Assembly (NCBI GenBank): GCA_000711775.1
Contig: ARYC01025386.1
Coordinates: 1 to 64,000 of the forward strand
Source of the DNA: Oxytricha trifallax
Lineage: Eukaryota > Ciliophora > Spirotrichea > Sporadotrichida > Oxytrichidae
Length of the DNA stretch: 64,000 nt
Reading direction: 5' to 3'
This document shows, piece by piece, positions 38,114 through 51,869 of this stretch (position 1 is the first letter of the stretch; every line of letters begins with the position of its first letter). The notes under the pieces are model-generated. The model made no database searches, had not been told where the DNA came from, and worked only from the letters and a program-made list of their open reading frames with translations. The translations under genes and the position numbers were made by a program.

Positions 38114-39800
38114 AATATTATAACTTTATCAACTCTTTTGCTCAAGTGAGAATTGATTACTATTGGTCTAGTGTTTCTGACCTACGGATAAAGATCATTC
38201 TGGTCTTTGCTTAGTAGTATCAGTCTTCCCACCTAGATGTAATCAGTATTTATCCCTAATTTAGCCACTCTGTTGTCTTTCTTCTCACTTTTTTTGTTAT
38301 CTTTTTTTTATTTCAGTAACATTTTTCCATCGAATCCGTTTGGGTCTTTAGCTTATTGATGTTATATTCTCTTATACTTTTCTACTTCCTATTCTTCACA
38401 AAATTTGCCCTTCTACTGCTCATCAATCACTATCGCATCTATTTTACTAATTTCTTTGTTCTTGAATTATCTGTTATCTCTATACAATTAGGTGTAGTAC
38501 TCTACTATCTTTCTTTTTGTTTCTTCTCCTGGTTCAAGTCTTTCCTAATTAATTGTAATTCCCTAAATTGGTTGTGCTTGCATTTGACTTTTTGTTAGTA
38601 TTTTCACCATGTAGAAGAATCCATTTAGATTGTTCCTATCCAGGCATTATTCTAGGTCCATTATTGCCTCCTTCCATTTTAGCTTTATGTCTTGAAACTC
38701 ACTGTCTGTTTTATTTATATTGTTCTTCACAAACCACTAAGGTGGTCGTTAGAACAAATTCTTCCATTTAGCTTACTTTACTACGTGTCTAGGTCTTTTA
38801 GTGTTAGCTCTCTCCCATCCTCTATGAATGTCTTCCAACATTGTTATCTCATGTCTGATATTTTCATTGTTCTCTCCTTATCAGCCAACCTATAGTCATC
38901 ATCATGATTTTTGATTTTAAGTTTGACTTAGATTAATTTGTGGTCAATTTGCCTCAATTAACTTGTCTCCAAGCTTAAAGTTATTACATACGAGAAATCT
39001 GGTTTAGCTGGTTTCCACTCCCTCTGGAATGGATTCTTTTAGACCTTCTTTATTTAACCTTTTCCCGAGTTTCTTTATGTTAAAGTTAAATCACCCATGA
39101 CTATGATTCTCTGTTTCTGACACTTCTGTTTTAGAGATTTTATCATGAATATTAACAAATTTTTATAGTTATTTAACTTTCTTTTTTCCAGTTAGGGGGA
39201 TGTAAGTCGTTTTCACGTGTAGTGAGAATTCTCCCACATTCAGTATCGTCCAAGTTAAAAATTACTTTAAAGTTTTTATAGTTTTTATTTCATATTTTCC
39301 ACTATTTAGCACTAGTACTCCTCCGTTTCTAGCAAGTTGCTTTTATGCAATGTCTTTACTATTGATTCGTGTTAATCTCTGAAGTCTAGTTTCCTCTAAT
39401 CCAACATAGTCAGGATTTCTGCCTACAATTTCCTTCATCAGTTAATCTTGCTTTAGTTTAGACTTTAAAACTCTTACATTTTAAAGGCAAAATTTGAATT
39501 CAATTGTTTTTGCTTTTAGATACCTTTTATTGCTGATAATCTACTCCCTCCCCTTTGACCTTGAATACTCCGCAAATCTTTCATTCCTTCTAACCCATCC
39601 TTCAGCTTCTCTTACTGGTTAATAAAACTCGAGCTGTTGGCTAAAGTCAGTTCTCACAAAAAATTTGTTTATTTTGAAAATGTTATATTCTAACTAAACA
39701 TTTTGGTAATGGAATGTCTAATTTTAGGGGTTGGTTTTGAATTTTCAAAATATTTTTCAAATGTCTCTTGAGAATTTCTTTTCTATGTTTTCCCTTGATC
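38114..39800 (-). mobile_element. LINE copy 2, 5' part: N-terminus, endonuclease, linker
   Basis: From 39.8 kb downward: RTDFSQQLEFYQPVREAEG, WVRRNERFAEYSRSKGRE, then NPDYVGLEETRLQRLTRIN (endonuclease strand with the catalytic Glu, near 39361-39410). RNGGVLVLNSGKYEIKTIK and IVMGD follow, the latter resembling the V-x-G-D-F/L-N motif of AP endonucleases. The region ends with GRLILLSKDQNDLYPQVRNT and RPIVINSHLSKRVDKVI, the start of the reverse transcriptase, where the Tc1-like element is inserted. Same family as LINE copy 1. Confidence 0.85.
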
Positions 39801-42800
39801 ATTAAATTTTTTATTTCCAGAATTAGATATTATATAATTTTCTTTAGTTTAATCATTTATTGATACTCAATAAATTTTGAAGCTTAATTATATCATGATA
39901 AATATGAATGAATTTTATAATGAGGTAATGATTTAATTTACTTATAAAAAAATTGCGATTAAGTATATAAAAAAAACTAACCTGTTAAAAATTTATTAAA
40001 ATATTTTAATTATAAAAGAGATAGAGAAATAATAAAATTAGGTACTTAAAACATAAAAGCAAAAGTTCCGTGCACTCAGAGCATTTTCTTTATGTTTATA
40101 TATATTCAATTTCGTGATTAAATTCTTTGTTGTGTCAACTTCAATGTTTTTATTTATTGCTTTATTACGCATGTTATTTTATATAACTTCTATACTCAGT
40201 AAACATAATGAGTTTTCATATTATCTTTTTTTTACAAATTAGGCGTGTTTTACTTGCTTTTTATTGTAAGAAATTTTCTCGTTCTGTAAAAGTAGGCATA
40301 CTATACTTTTAAGTAAATTAATTGAAACTAGATTTTTTATATGAATTAAAGAGTAATATTGATTCATTTTTGTTGAAGACATAGAAAATTTATGCTATTA
40401 ATAAAGACCTCTTTGAGAATAATTAATTAATACTACTATAAATATTAAATTAATATATTTATTTTTATTAGTTTAAATTTTACTTTAATTAATTATATAA
40501 TTGCTTTCATTTACGATTTGTAAATAAAACTTACAAATTTAATTAATCTTTACTTTATTTAATTATCCATTAATCTTGGAATTATTTATTACTTAGTTAA
40601 ATTGTTTTAGGTTTATTAAACGATTTTCTTGTTAAAAATTTGATTAACATTAATTAAACAAAATTTCATTTCTTCAAGATTTTATTGGTAGGTAATAATT
40701 AATTATATTTTATAAAGTTTAACTTTCGCAATTATTCCTGAAATTAAATATCTAAGCATAACATTTTAAATGTCTAGAAAATTAAGTCCTTGATTGTCAA
40801 CAATTTTAGAAATATAATGTTTCACAAGAAGACTAGTTTCAACTTCATAAAATAATACAAATTTGAATAAATTTGTAGAATAAAAAAATAAGGTTTTTAA
40901 TGAATTCATAAATATTTAAAATTATGATTTTACCCCAACATAAAAATCATTTATTAATTATTTAATTTATCTGCATGTTTTAGCTTTAGTATAACTTTTA
41001 TTATTCTTATTTTTATTCATATTTGTTAAATTTTTCTTATCAATTTTTCTTAGAGCAATCCAACCTTTCTTACTTATTCTTTGCCCTTTATAATTTAATC
41101 TTTATGAATTCTAAATATATGTTTTAATTGATTCATATAAATATTTTACCAATAAACTTTTCTACTAAAAATAAATTTATTATCATTTAAAAAATTGCAG
41201 CAACCTTCATCTATATATTGAATGTTTAGCTATTTCGTAGAAATTAAACAATCCTTTTTAAATCTAGATATCCATATCTTACAACTTAATGAAATAAAGG
41301 GTATATTAAATTATCTTAGATTTATTTTGGCAATAATTTTAAATGCAATTGGCTTTAAAAATTTCGATATATTTTTAAAGTAAATATTTTGCTGTTTTCT
41401 GATTCTTATAAACTTATACTAGCTTGTAGTAAACTTCTAAATTAGACTAAGGATTGTGATTGATCTCAAATATTATAAGAATTTCTAACTTTTGGTCTAT
41501 TTTTTAAATATATCTCTTATTATATTTAATTATTTATAATAACTAACCTTTGTAAGAATTTAATTAGCTAATATTTAATTATCAATATCTTAAGTTTGAG
41601 AATATCATATTTATTAGAAATTATAAACGAACGCAATAAAATTCTAAGTTATTAAATATAATTTAAAATGGATAATTAATTTTAGGTGGAAAACGAAAAA
41701 CCACTCTCATAGTTTAATACCTTTACTTTAATATCTCTCAATAATTTACAATTTATAAACCTTAGCATTAAATACCGTTTAATAAATATTTAAGATGTAC
41801 TAGTGCTAGAAAATTTTTATTTCAAATAGCAGGTTTTTAATTAGGATTGATGTACTTCCAAAACTTATTTATTAAAAATATATCTCTTTTAGTACATAAA
41901 AATCTATATTAAACCTAGGAAATAATTAAAAAATTCCTAACGAAGGTCTTCATAGAATGAGAAATGTTTTAAGAAGTATGTATATAAATTTAATATTAAA
42001 TTGAAATTAAAAAGAAATATTTTACAAATGACAATCAGTCTTTTAATCCCGTTATTTATTTTCTCTCATATTAAAATGAATTCAATTTTAATAAATTAAT
42101 ATATATGCCGTTTTTTTATGGTGTTAAATATTTTATCTTTAGCTTTTTTATCATTATTTATTTGATTAAATTACGAATAATTATTACTTTATATTAATTA
42201 AAGTTATAAAATTTGATTTTTATGATAGTAATTTAAAAATAGAATTGAAATATATATATAAGATTTTTTTATTTTAATAATCATTGTAGTAATTTTAAAA
42301 GTAACTTTAAATAGTTTTCAAAGTTACAATTTAAATGGTTTAGTTTGATTTATTACACTCCTTTTTTATGGTTAAATAAAATGATAAAATAAGCTTAAAG
42401 AATCAAGAAGGCTAAGAAATTATTAATTGAAATTGTAATAATTAATTGTTTAAGGTATTTTTAGTATTTATCCTTTAATGGAGTATTTGTTAATTTAAAA
42501 CAAAAGATATAATTGATTTTTTATTAAAAATATTTTAAATTCATTTTATTTATAGTAGATTAATTAAAAAGAAACAATTAAATACTTTATCATATACAAT
42601 ATCTCTTTAGTTTTAATATAATGTATTACCCCATTAAAATGTATGTTATTTATTTTAGTTAATATCAATAGAAAAGTTGTAAAAATACAATATTTTTCAT
42701 AAACACAAATGAAATATGAATTTTTAATTACATGCAATATAAAATTTTTAATTGAAGTTGATGACACTATGAAACGTAGTGAAATGGCCGCCATTAAAAA

Positions 42801-43855
42801 TTTTTATAATTTATAAACTATTTTTTTATATTACTTTTTATTTAACAACTTTACAGTTGGGGTAAGTGAAATTAAAACAGGTATAAAGCTAGTTATTCAA
42901 ATATTAAGGCTTTATTAATTAAGATGTTACTAAAAAAAGAGGAAATAATTAAAATTTAGGTTCCTTTAAATAGCATGATTAATTAAACATTTGCCAAATA
43001 ATATTTTAATTATTAATTTTTTTAAGCAAAATTTTTAATTTTTGCAATTCATTCAAGTTTATATTTACAAAAACTAAATTTTATAATTAGTTTAGATGAA
43101 ATTTTTTTAAAAATAAGTTAAATTTTTAATAAGCTTATTTTTGAACTTTAAATAAAGGCTGAATATTTTTAAGCAACTACTTTTACTTTTATATTTCAAA
43201 TTTTTTATTAATATAATAAAATTATTTAATATATGTATGAATAAGTGTTTTGTAATTCTTGTAGTAATAAGCATTTCTCAATATGTTCAAATGAGCTTGA
43301 ACCCTGGAAATGACACTGGTGTTACTCTATTAAGTCAAAATCTGATTCAAAAGTCTCAGTATCTAACTTACTAGGTGTTTGAGGAGAATTAGCCAATCTA
43401 TTATTTTTTATGTTTCAAAAAACTATGCTATAAAATTTTCACAATGCTTGAAAAGGTCTAAAATCAAACTCAAAATAAATGAAAATGATTTTAAGAAAAC
43501 CTACCCTCCAAACAAAAAATTTAAAAAGAAAAAGTGGGAAAGTTACAATCGATAATAATAACACAAAAATTATTGATTTGTAGAAAGCTGAAGAAATTAA
43601 ATTATAAGTTCAAATTATTATCTAAGATTTCTAGATGGATTATATAAATGAAGGAAATTTATCTAAAATCATTCTTAAAACTGCATTACCCACTATTATT
43701 TAATAATGATTAACACTAAGTTTGATATCAATATTTAAATTTCTCAGTTTTATTTTACCTTTTAATTATTTATTTATGCTTCAAATTAAACAATTATATC
43801 CTATCTTACTATATATTTGATCATATAAGTACATTAAAAGTGAGTGAATAAAAGA
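39801..43855. other. AT-rich spacer, no gene seen
   Basis: No motif or GC rise supports a gene. Open frames such as 42564-42794 are of random composition. Confidence 0.5.
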
Positions 43856-43859
43856 ATCA

Positions 43860-44643
43860 TTTAATTACATTCTATATTTGCTGTTAATAAAGTCTCAAAA
43901 GCCTGTCTTAAATTAAATACATTTTTAAGAATTTAGAAAGAGATGTGTATATTATTTTGTTAAAATTTAATTTATATACTCTTATGAATTAATATTTTTC
44001 ACAAATTTTTAAAGCTTGTGACACGGACAAAAAAATGGTACATACACTGATAGTTGTGAAAATGAAAGAAATAAATTAAGAACACACATTTTAAAAATTC
44101 CTCATTTTGTCTTTTGAGAATTTCTGGTAGTAAAGGTACATAATTCTGTAGTTAAATATACATGAATTATACAACACTTAAACATAGATAGAAAACAATA
44201 TGTCAAAAGAATATAAAAAAAGTGGAGAATTATTAAATTGGTTCAGAATATACATATACATAAATGGTATTTATAATAGATCTTGATATTTGTTTTATTA
44301 ATTTATGCTTTTTTAAATTAGTTGAAATCCACTTTATTGTAAGATCCTTTAAAGTGTTTGAGTAAATATACTTGCATATTTATTATTATTAATATCTTTG
44401 CCATACATTTCTTTTACGTCTACCAGTTCCGCTACTGTAACTCCACGAGTAAGCTTCAAGCCACTTTTTGGTTTTGATAAGTTATTGGGAATTGAAAACT
44501 CAATCATCTTGAGGAATTCATAATTGGTACAATCAAATTTCAATCTTAACTTCTATTAAATCTCAAGCTTGACGATTATTAGGTATAATGGTATGTTCAT
44601 CTCATCCTTCAGTTGTTGACCTGCATTTAATTTTCCAACAATT
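43860..44643 (-). pseudogene. Unknown coding remnant
   Basis: Frame open for about 260 codons from a TGA at about 44644. The first 100 codons look like protein: KLNAGQQLKDEMNIPLYLII, KFDCTNYEFLKMIEFSIPNN, then KLTRGVTVAELVDVKEMYGK at 44400-44460, in locally higher GC. Just upstream an adjacent frame reads CPLFSDELLENQMQVNN, suggesting a frame change in a longer gene. The later part may be chance. Family not recognised. Confidence 0.4.
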
Positions 44644-45179
44644 CATCAGAGAACAAAGGACAGATATGCTAACTATCATTATCTATATAGTATATTGGAT
44701 TATTACTTATCTGGGAATGCGAGAGGAGCGAGCAACGAGGGGGGTCGGACTAGGCTGAAAAAAAATGGAGAAAAAGAATTTTTAGTATCACATATAGCTA
44801 ACCCTTTCAATCGATATCTAAAAACCTACATAAAAGATGTACAAAATTTTTAGAAGCTGACCATAATGGGTTTTGGGAAAAATAAAAGATAGAAACATTT
44901 CAACAACAACAAAAAAGAATATTCTCTCGACCATCTTAATGATGGGTCCCTATTTAGTATAAAAATCCCAGGTAAATAATAATGATTACCTTCAGTTGAG
45001 ATATTTGATATATAAGAGATCTCCAATTTAATTTTAATCTCTTTTAATTAATTTCTCTAATTCATTAAATAACTATAAAGTATATCGTTGCTTAATTATA
45101 TACTAAATTGTTTTAATTATTCTAATAAAATTCATAATATTTAGAAGTTGTTGACTTACATTCGATTGCACCACTTAGA
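44644..45179. other. Spacer with an isolated GC island
   Basis: At 44713-44757 lies a purine-rich, GC-rich island (CGAGAGGAGCGAGCAACGAG, then a G-run and TCGGACTAGGC), quite unlike its flanks. No tRNA, rRNA or ORF is recognised. It could be the edge of another mobile element. Confidence 0.4.
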
Positions 45180-46178
45180 TTATTCATGTATTTTTGTCTA
45201 CACCCCAAAAAGAATTGAATATCAAAAGATACTCAAATATAAAAGAATCTGCATGATAAACAAAAGAAATAGGAAACCCATAGACAGTCAAGTCTCTTGG
45301 TTGATGGGGATTCAAAAATCATTTTAATTTCATTGCCAATAAATTTAGAGTCTCAATAGAAATCTGTTGCACATTTCTAGATCTTGCGAAAAAGTTTAAT
45401 AATGCAACCTTTTTAAAAGCTTCGCTCATACTTTAACTCTTGTCGTTTTCCTCAAATCTAAGAGACAGATTCTACTGAATTAATCCGGGGATCCTTATAG
45501 ATTTCCAGTATGCGCTATAAGACTTTCCTGAGAGCTGTATGCATTTACAATTTAAATGCTTAGAATTTTAAAGCAAATTCAATATTTATTCAATATTCAT
45601 ATACTTCTCCTATACCAGCACTCACGTCCACTTTTGCTTTTTAGGCTTCAAAATGATTTTAATAGCGTTGAATTGAGAAGATTGTATGATTAGTGAGTTC
45701 TTGTTGGCGGATGTTTATGGAACTGCGAATAATATACTTATTATAGATTCTTATCTTTAAAAATTGATATTCATCTCAAATAAAGTTGCTCTTTTGTGTA
45801 AATAAGCTGTCTTTATTGTTTTTTATTGGGTGATTCAAGTCAATGCATTTTACCAAATTCTCAATAATTCGTAAGCACTGTTTGAATCTAGAGAGGAGAG
45901 CATTTTTGATATGCAATTCGAAAGCGGTGATGCCTTCTGTTTTATTTTTATGTTTATAAGTGAAAAAGTGAAATTGACTATTGCATTCAAAAAAAGCCAC
46001 TATGCTGGTATATTGCTGAAGTAAAGTTTGTAAGGAACCAATTTCAAAGCTATCTAGAGACAGCTGTTAAAGTGACAATGGGATTTAAAGTTTCTCAGCT
46101 CTTAATGTGCGGTTAAGTGAGGTAGCAACATCGCAGCTTCCATTATCAAGAAATATTAATATTATAATATCAGTAATT
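45180..46178 (-). pseudogene. Unknown coding remnant with several stops
   Basis: One frame runs with about five TGAs. Its first and best part (46178-45777) gives FLDNGSCDVATSLNRTLRAE, SLQTLLQQYTSIVAFFECNS and NALLSRFKQCLRIIENLVKC. Further on come KAKVDVSAGIGEVYEY and MHTALRKVLQRILEIYKD. GC is above background and the composition is protein-like, but stop spacing after the first 125 codons is near chance. No family recognised. Confidence 0.35.
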
Positions 46179-47771
46179 ATTAAAATAATATGAATCAAAC
46201 TTGAATTAAGTTTTGGTGCTGTAATTATTTTTTTAAAAAAAATTTATTAATTTGCAATAAATAAAGCAAGTTCCAATAATATATAAATCTGACTTATCAA
46301 TTATAAATGACTATTTTTAATTTATTTGTATTTAATTTTCCTTTTAACAACCTCTTTATTTCCATTCATTTTATTTTTTATTAAAATTCAATTAAATCTT
46401 AATGTTATCTTTTGTAGTTAGTGGCCTCTATTTATAGTAAAAATTTATGTGTCAAATAATAATAATTAGTATTAATGTTTATTTAGAATTGTTTCATACA
46501 CTACACATTCAAATTACCTTTTTTAAGAGATTCACAATATTATCACAAAAAAATGACTTAAGGAAGAAAAACTTTATTACAGTTTATAAGAATGACGATA
46601 AAATAGTCTATATTTTTATCGTGTTTTAAATGATTCAGAAATAATACCAAAATCGAAGGTTCAGATAAATTTAAGGAATCTTTTGTATAATCATTTTAGA
46701 TTTGAATTTTTAGAGTCTTTGTAATTTATTTTTACCATGAATATAAATAACTTATACAAATTTAATGTTTTCAAACTAAATGTATTCTTCCATCCTATAA
46801 TAGCTTATGGTTATTGTAAAATAATAAAATATATTAATTATTAATCCATAAAAATCATTAATATTGATTTTCAAAAAGGTTCAAAGAAAAAATTAAATAA
46901 TATCATTCATAAAACTTTTAAAGTATTATTGAATTATATCTGAAATATATCCCCAAAATATATATTATATCAATAAATATAGATAAGCTTAAACCTATTT
47001 ATATATTTTTTTGTTGTTAGATATTCTTTTTGAAATAAAAATTTGTATATTAATTATAAGATGAATTCAAATAAAAAGGAAAATTTATTGTGAATATCAC
47101 TATGCATTTTAATTTCAGATAAATAGATAAGTGCTTTTCCTTCATTATTAGCTTTATACTGATATTATCGTTTAAACTTTTCCTTCTTACTAGAATAAGC
47201 CTTCTTAAACTTGAAATAGATGAACATTCTTAATGAAAATCTACGATTTTTAAATCCATGAATGAACAATTAAATACATCATTGTTACCATCACCATCTA
47301 AAAATATTTAAACCATCATTACTCAAAGATGTATACATTGTCAGTGATTATAAATTAAGTAATTTAATTATAATATAAAAGTAATACAGTAGGGAAGTTA
47401 ATTCATTGATCATGAATCAATTTCTCATGAAATGATTATAGTTTCTTTGAGATTTCATAATATAGAAAAATAAGTACCTAAAATAATAAAAAATCTTACT
47501 TAATTTCTTAGATTGTATCTTAATACTGTTCAAAACTTCTCTGTCCAAATCAGTGCTCATTCTTGACATTGTGTTTGTTTAACTATTTCCTAAATTTACT
47601 CTTAAATAAAATTGTGGGTTTGCTATTGATTAATTTTCTCATTTTTAATTCGTTTTTCTAAATAAGTTACTCTCGCATTTACTCATTTAATTTATTATTT
47701 AGAATTTATAAATTTTTATTCTCAAAAGTCTAGGAATTTCTTATACTATTATTAACTTAATTAAATGAGTT
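46179..47771. other. AT-rich spacer, no gene seen
   Basis: Nothing supported. Confidence 0.45.
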
Positions 47772-48525
47772 TCAAAGCTTTAATCTGTTTTGATTATCTA
47801 TTAATTTTGATTCTCTTGAGTTGCTGCAATTTATTTTTGAAATTTTAATTGTCTCTCTCTTGAAGTTTTTATAAATTACTGCAGCTTCATGGACTTGTGT
47901 GTTTGTCATTAAACTTTACTTATATGCTTTTTTTACTTGAATAGCAAGAGATGCAATAAAGATTGTAGGTGCTGCCTTTTTAATGTCATTAACTAATATC
48001 TTAAGATTTTTGGATTTCTTAGAACCTTCCTTAACTTATTGAGATTTAATTGGCCTCGATATCTTTAAGATTATTTTTTAGTTCTTCAATTCTCTCAGAA
48101 ATATATGGAATATTTGATTATGTTTCTTGTGAATTTCAGTTTCATAGAACTCAGAAAATTTATCTATCTATTAATAGTACATAACTAGCATAGCATTAAT
48201 TATCATTTTCTTATAATTTTTTGCTATTAACTATTCAACCCTATCCAAATTAGGAACGTCATCTGATTGGGTTTTAGAAACCTCTACTTCAATCAGTTTT
48301 TAGTTCTAACTTAAGGACTCAAATAATAGTTCAGCTTGTTATTTACTTATTGTTATTATCCAGATGACTCTGAATATTACATTGTGATTTTTTATTTAAC
48401 TAACCTTTAATATTTACTTCAATCTTTTTCGACATTAAGATTCATTCTTTTGTTTTAGATGAAATATCAATTTAAGCTAAAAATTGTGCTTGCAATGGTT
48501 TTGTTTCTCAATTATTCAGATTACA
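47772..48525 (-). pseudogene. Unknown coding stretch, Lys/Gln-rich
   Basis: About 250 codons open with the ciliate code. The central part reads LIEVEVSKTQSDDVPNLDRV, DKFSEFYETEIHKKHNQIF, SKKSKNLKILVNDIKKAAPT and IFIASLAIQVKKAYKQSLM, then TNTQVHEAAVIYKNFKRET. Charged heptad-like stretches suggest coiled coil. It lacks a clear start. It lies in line with further minus-strand remnants up to 52.3 kb and may be part of one large decayed gene. Confidence 0.4.
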
Positions 48526-48539
48526 GACGAGCCAAAATT

Positions 48540-48843
48540 AATGATGGTAAACAGAAGATACTCCAAACTTCTTATACAACTTTTTTATAATAATTTTTCT
48601 AATTTTTCCCTAAAATGCTTTACCTCTTCAAATAGTCGAGCATTCTTTTTTTTTGTTTCTTCTTTTTTTAATTTTTCAAGTTGAGATTCATAAAAAAATT
48701 CTGAAATAATTAGAGATATCTGATTTATCAACAATAACCTGTTATTTCTTCTAAGTATTTGCTATAAATTTTACTGATAACTTGCTCATTTATTTGAATA
48801 AAAAATCTCTTGTCATAGTTCTTTAATTCACTCAATATAGTAA
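48540..48843 (-). pseudogene. Coiled-coil coding remnant
   Basis: One frame gives LSELKNYDKRFFIQINEQVI then SKIYSKYLEEITGYC before TGA. The next frame gives SEFFYESQLEKLKKEE and RLFEEVKHFREKLEKLLQ, a good coiled-coil pattern. A frame change joins them. Probably the same decayed gene as the neighbours. Family unknown. Confidence 0.35.
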
Positions 48844-50775
48844 CCCAAAATTAGCATCATAAAATTCTTGAATGGAGTTCAGCAATATTAAAATTTATAA
48901 TTAACTACTTTATTAGGACTTATTTCTGGAATTTTAGTTATATAAGATTGTGTGAAAATTAAAATATAAAATAAAAATCTACTTAAAAAATATACCAAAC
49001 TATAGTTTAAAAAAGCTTATATATAATTAAGTTTATTAGCAAATTATAGTTATAGTTATGAGTTTTTTGTGGGTATTAAGATACACAATTATATATATAA
49101 AATGTTATCTCACAAATATGGATTTAATAAAATCTTTAATCAAATTACTTTAATAAGTTTGCTGTTATTAATGTAAGATCCTATTATATTTTCATTGCCT
49201 ATTTAAACATTCTAACTAGGATTTAATAGTTTTTATAATTAAGATTTAAGGATAAAACAAAAGAAATTTGTTTATAAATTAAATTTAGTGATTAAAATTA
49301 TTATTTGGTTTTAACGTGATATATTGTTTGATATTTTTTAGTTTTAAATTTATCCAAAAAAATAATGCATAGAATAACAAACCTTTTTATTCTAAAGTTA
49401 TTATCCTATTAAATAGGTCCTATTAATTGTAAAAGCCCGTAGTCGTCCAAGATCCTATTATTTTTTAAATTGAAGGACTAGTTGTTTATAGTTCACAAGT
49501 TATCCAATTGCTCTCTTATTCCTGAGAATTATTACCTCATTCTTTCAATATGTCCCAAATATTTTTGTTATGACTGTCTTGGCTAGGTATTACTATCCTT
49601 CATTTTAAGTGCTTTATTTAAGGTCTCTATTTTCTTTTAGCTAAATAATTCATTAGAAAGGCGAATTAGTTAGCTATTGTAACATATAGAGTTATTTGAT
49701 TCTGGACCAAAACTAAGCCTACGCTTTTAAATTAAATGCAAGACCAATGTAACTGGCTCTCCCCATTTGGATAAAAATGGATATTCAATAATTATTTATT
49801 AAGTCTTACTTCTTTATTCCCATTTATGATACTTCTAAAGATATAAACATTTTTGAAATTTAATTTGGCAAATAAGTCTCATATTTTTCCTTTAAAAAAT
49901 TGTAGAGCTTCTTATTACTACCAGTTCGTCTCAATTAGTGAATATTAATTTCTTGAAAGCGCTGATCCACAAAATATACTTATATTTGATAAAATAAAAG
50001 CTACAGTTAAAACTAATAATATGATAGTTTTATAATAAAGATATTTATATTGATTTCTTATGCATAAAAATAAAAAGTGTGCAGTAATAACTTTTGCTAC
50101 AAGTGATGTATTTTTAGAATTATAACTTAGTTTTTAGCAAGTTTAACTCTAGAAAAAAATAGAAAATTAATAAAAAAAAGCAGTAAGAGTACTAATAAGA
50201 AGATATTAGAATATTTTTATTTACTTGCTTTATTTACAATGATCATCAAGAATCTGACGATAATTATACATATGAAGCCAAATCATATTTAAACATGAAA
50301 AATGAGGTATAGCTACACCTGTGATACAAATTTATAATTAAAGGTTAATACAGATGATACACTACTGTAGGAAAAAATAATAGTGATACTATTAAAGGAG
50401 TAATTAACAGGAACATAGTAAATGACCCCATAAAACTTTTAACAAAATACAGATTCTTGAAGAGTATAAAAACAATTTAAGCTAGGAGGAATTAAATGGC
50501 TGGTATTAATAATGCTTTTTTACTCATTTGAAGCATTAACTGAAGAATTGCAGTATAGATGTGGATAACGTATGCATTTATGAAACAGAAAATTAAAATT
50601 AAAAGATTACTTTAAACCATAAAATCTTTTTACTCCTATTAATTTTAAAAGATTTAAATTGAATTATACACACGCTATTTACATATTTTTCTATTTTTTA
50701 TTTAAAATAGCAATCATTTAAATTACTTAAATAGTTATTTAAATTTAAAGTTTAAAATTAATTAAGTTAGTTAAT
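48844..50775. other. AT-rich spacer with a short shared motif
   Basis: Mostly featureless. 49738-49780 resembles 6472-6515 (see the remnant there) and reads DQCNWLS...QKWI. No longer gene could be followed. Confidence 0.4.
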
Positions 50776-51128
50776 TGTCAAACAATTTCTCCGTAACTTA
50801 ATCTTTTAAATTTTTATCATTAATTTGAAGGCCTGCTGATTTAATTCTTTCAGTGATGTTATGAATCTTTGCAAACAATTCAATTATTCTGGCATTAGGA
50901 AGGACTGATTTTATTATTTGGTATAATTAAAAAAGCTTTCTTTAAGCATTTCTTCTTGCTGATAGCTTTGATAATACTTGGGTTAGAATGTTTAACAAAT
51001 CTTATGACTTTATACTTTTATGTCTACTTAGTATATTTCAAACTAATGACAGATATTGTACTTGGCTCTCCAACAAATTTTCCATTTGAGTCAACTTTCT
51101 CTCACATGATAAAAGTATAAAAAGTGAT
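50776..51128 (-). pseudogene. Coding remnant with helical segments
   Basis: One frame with a single TGA: CERKLTQMENLLESQVQYLS, stop, then SQDLLNILTQVLSKLSARRN, IIKSVLPNARIIELFAKIHN and ITERIKSAGLQINDKNLKDQ. Strongly helical and charged, better than expected by chance, but no family recognised. It lies in the same direction as remnants on both sides. Confidence 0.4.
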
Positions 51129-51199
51129 GTGATAGGGTGATTAGAAAATATGAAATACAAACTAATTTACATAAGTACAATATAATTTATAAATACAGA

Positions 51200-51700
51200 G
51201 AATATTACCAGTAATGCCTGCCAAACTCAAAGGCACTCTGTTTGTGTTTTTTGTTATGTTTGTCATTGGTTCACTATTCTGCACTTAAGTATTTATGATA
51301 CGTGGACCAAGAACTACTAGTACTTTCAATTGATTCTCGACGTGTACAATCTTTATTTGAACTGAACAGTAATTCTTACTCTACTAGTAGTTTCAAGTAG
51401 AATTCTTTCTTTCACTATAGGTTTTCTCAAAGTTGATTTCTCACATTTTTTAAAGCATTTCCTCTGTAGTTTGTAAGAAATTGTAGATTAATCTTAAATC
51501 TTCGTTTTGAGTTATTTTTATGTGCTCACATTGCGATTACGAAAGGCTTCTTGTGGGCATCCGGGTCATAGTGGTTATCTAAAGATTTACCTCACTCCTC
51601 AGGAGAATGTCTTCTCAGGTTTGGCTTGTTTTTATTATAGTTAGTCTTCGCAATAATGCTTTATGATGAGGGTCATTCATTTTATTGAATTTTATTATAA
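51200..51700 (-). pseudogene. Coding remnant, several frames
   Basis: Pieces in adjacent frames read KNKPNLRRHSPEE, then GKSLDNHYDPDAHKKPFVIA near 51540-51640, ITQNEDLRLIYNFLQTTEEM near 51470-51530, and SIESTSSSWSTYHKYLSAEQ near 51280-51340. GC rises around the DNHYDPDAHKK piece. The pieces succeed each other in one direction, as in a decayed gene. Unknown family. Confidence 0.35.
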
Positions 51701-51869
51701 ATGAAATTATCTTAATTCAACCACCTTATTCACGAACATATTATACTTTTAATATCTATATAAACGTACGTGTTTTTAAAGTATTCTAAACCAAACTGTA
51801 ACTTTTATTAGTAATCCAGAAGAATAAAAACGGAGTTCGGTAAACTTCTTAAATCTCCAAAGTCATAAA

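Noticed and set aside
38356-38895. Three plus-strand frames
   Set aside because: They are antisense shadows of the LINE copy 2 linker and endonuclease region.
39720-39745. Possible chromosome breakage sequence (Tetrahymena type)
   Set aside because: The GGTTGG core is present but the surrounding bases do not fit the strict 15-bp consensus, and it falls within the LINE copy 2 5' region.
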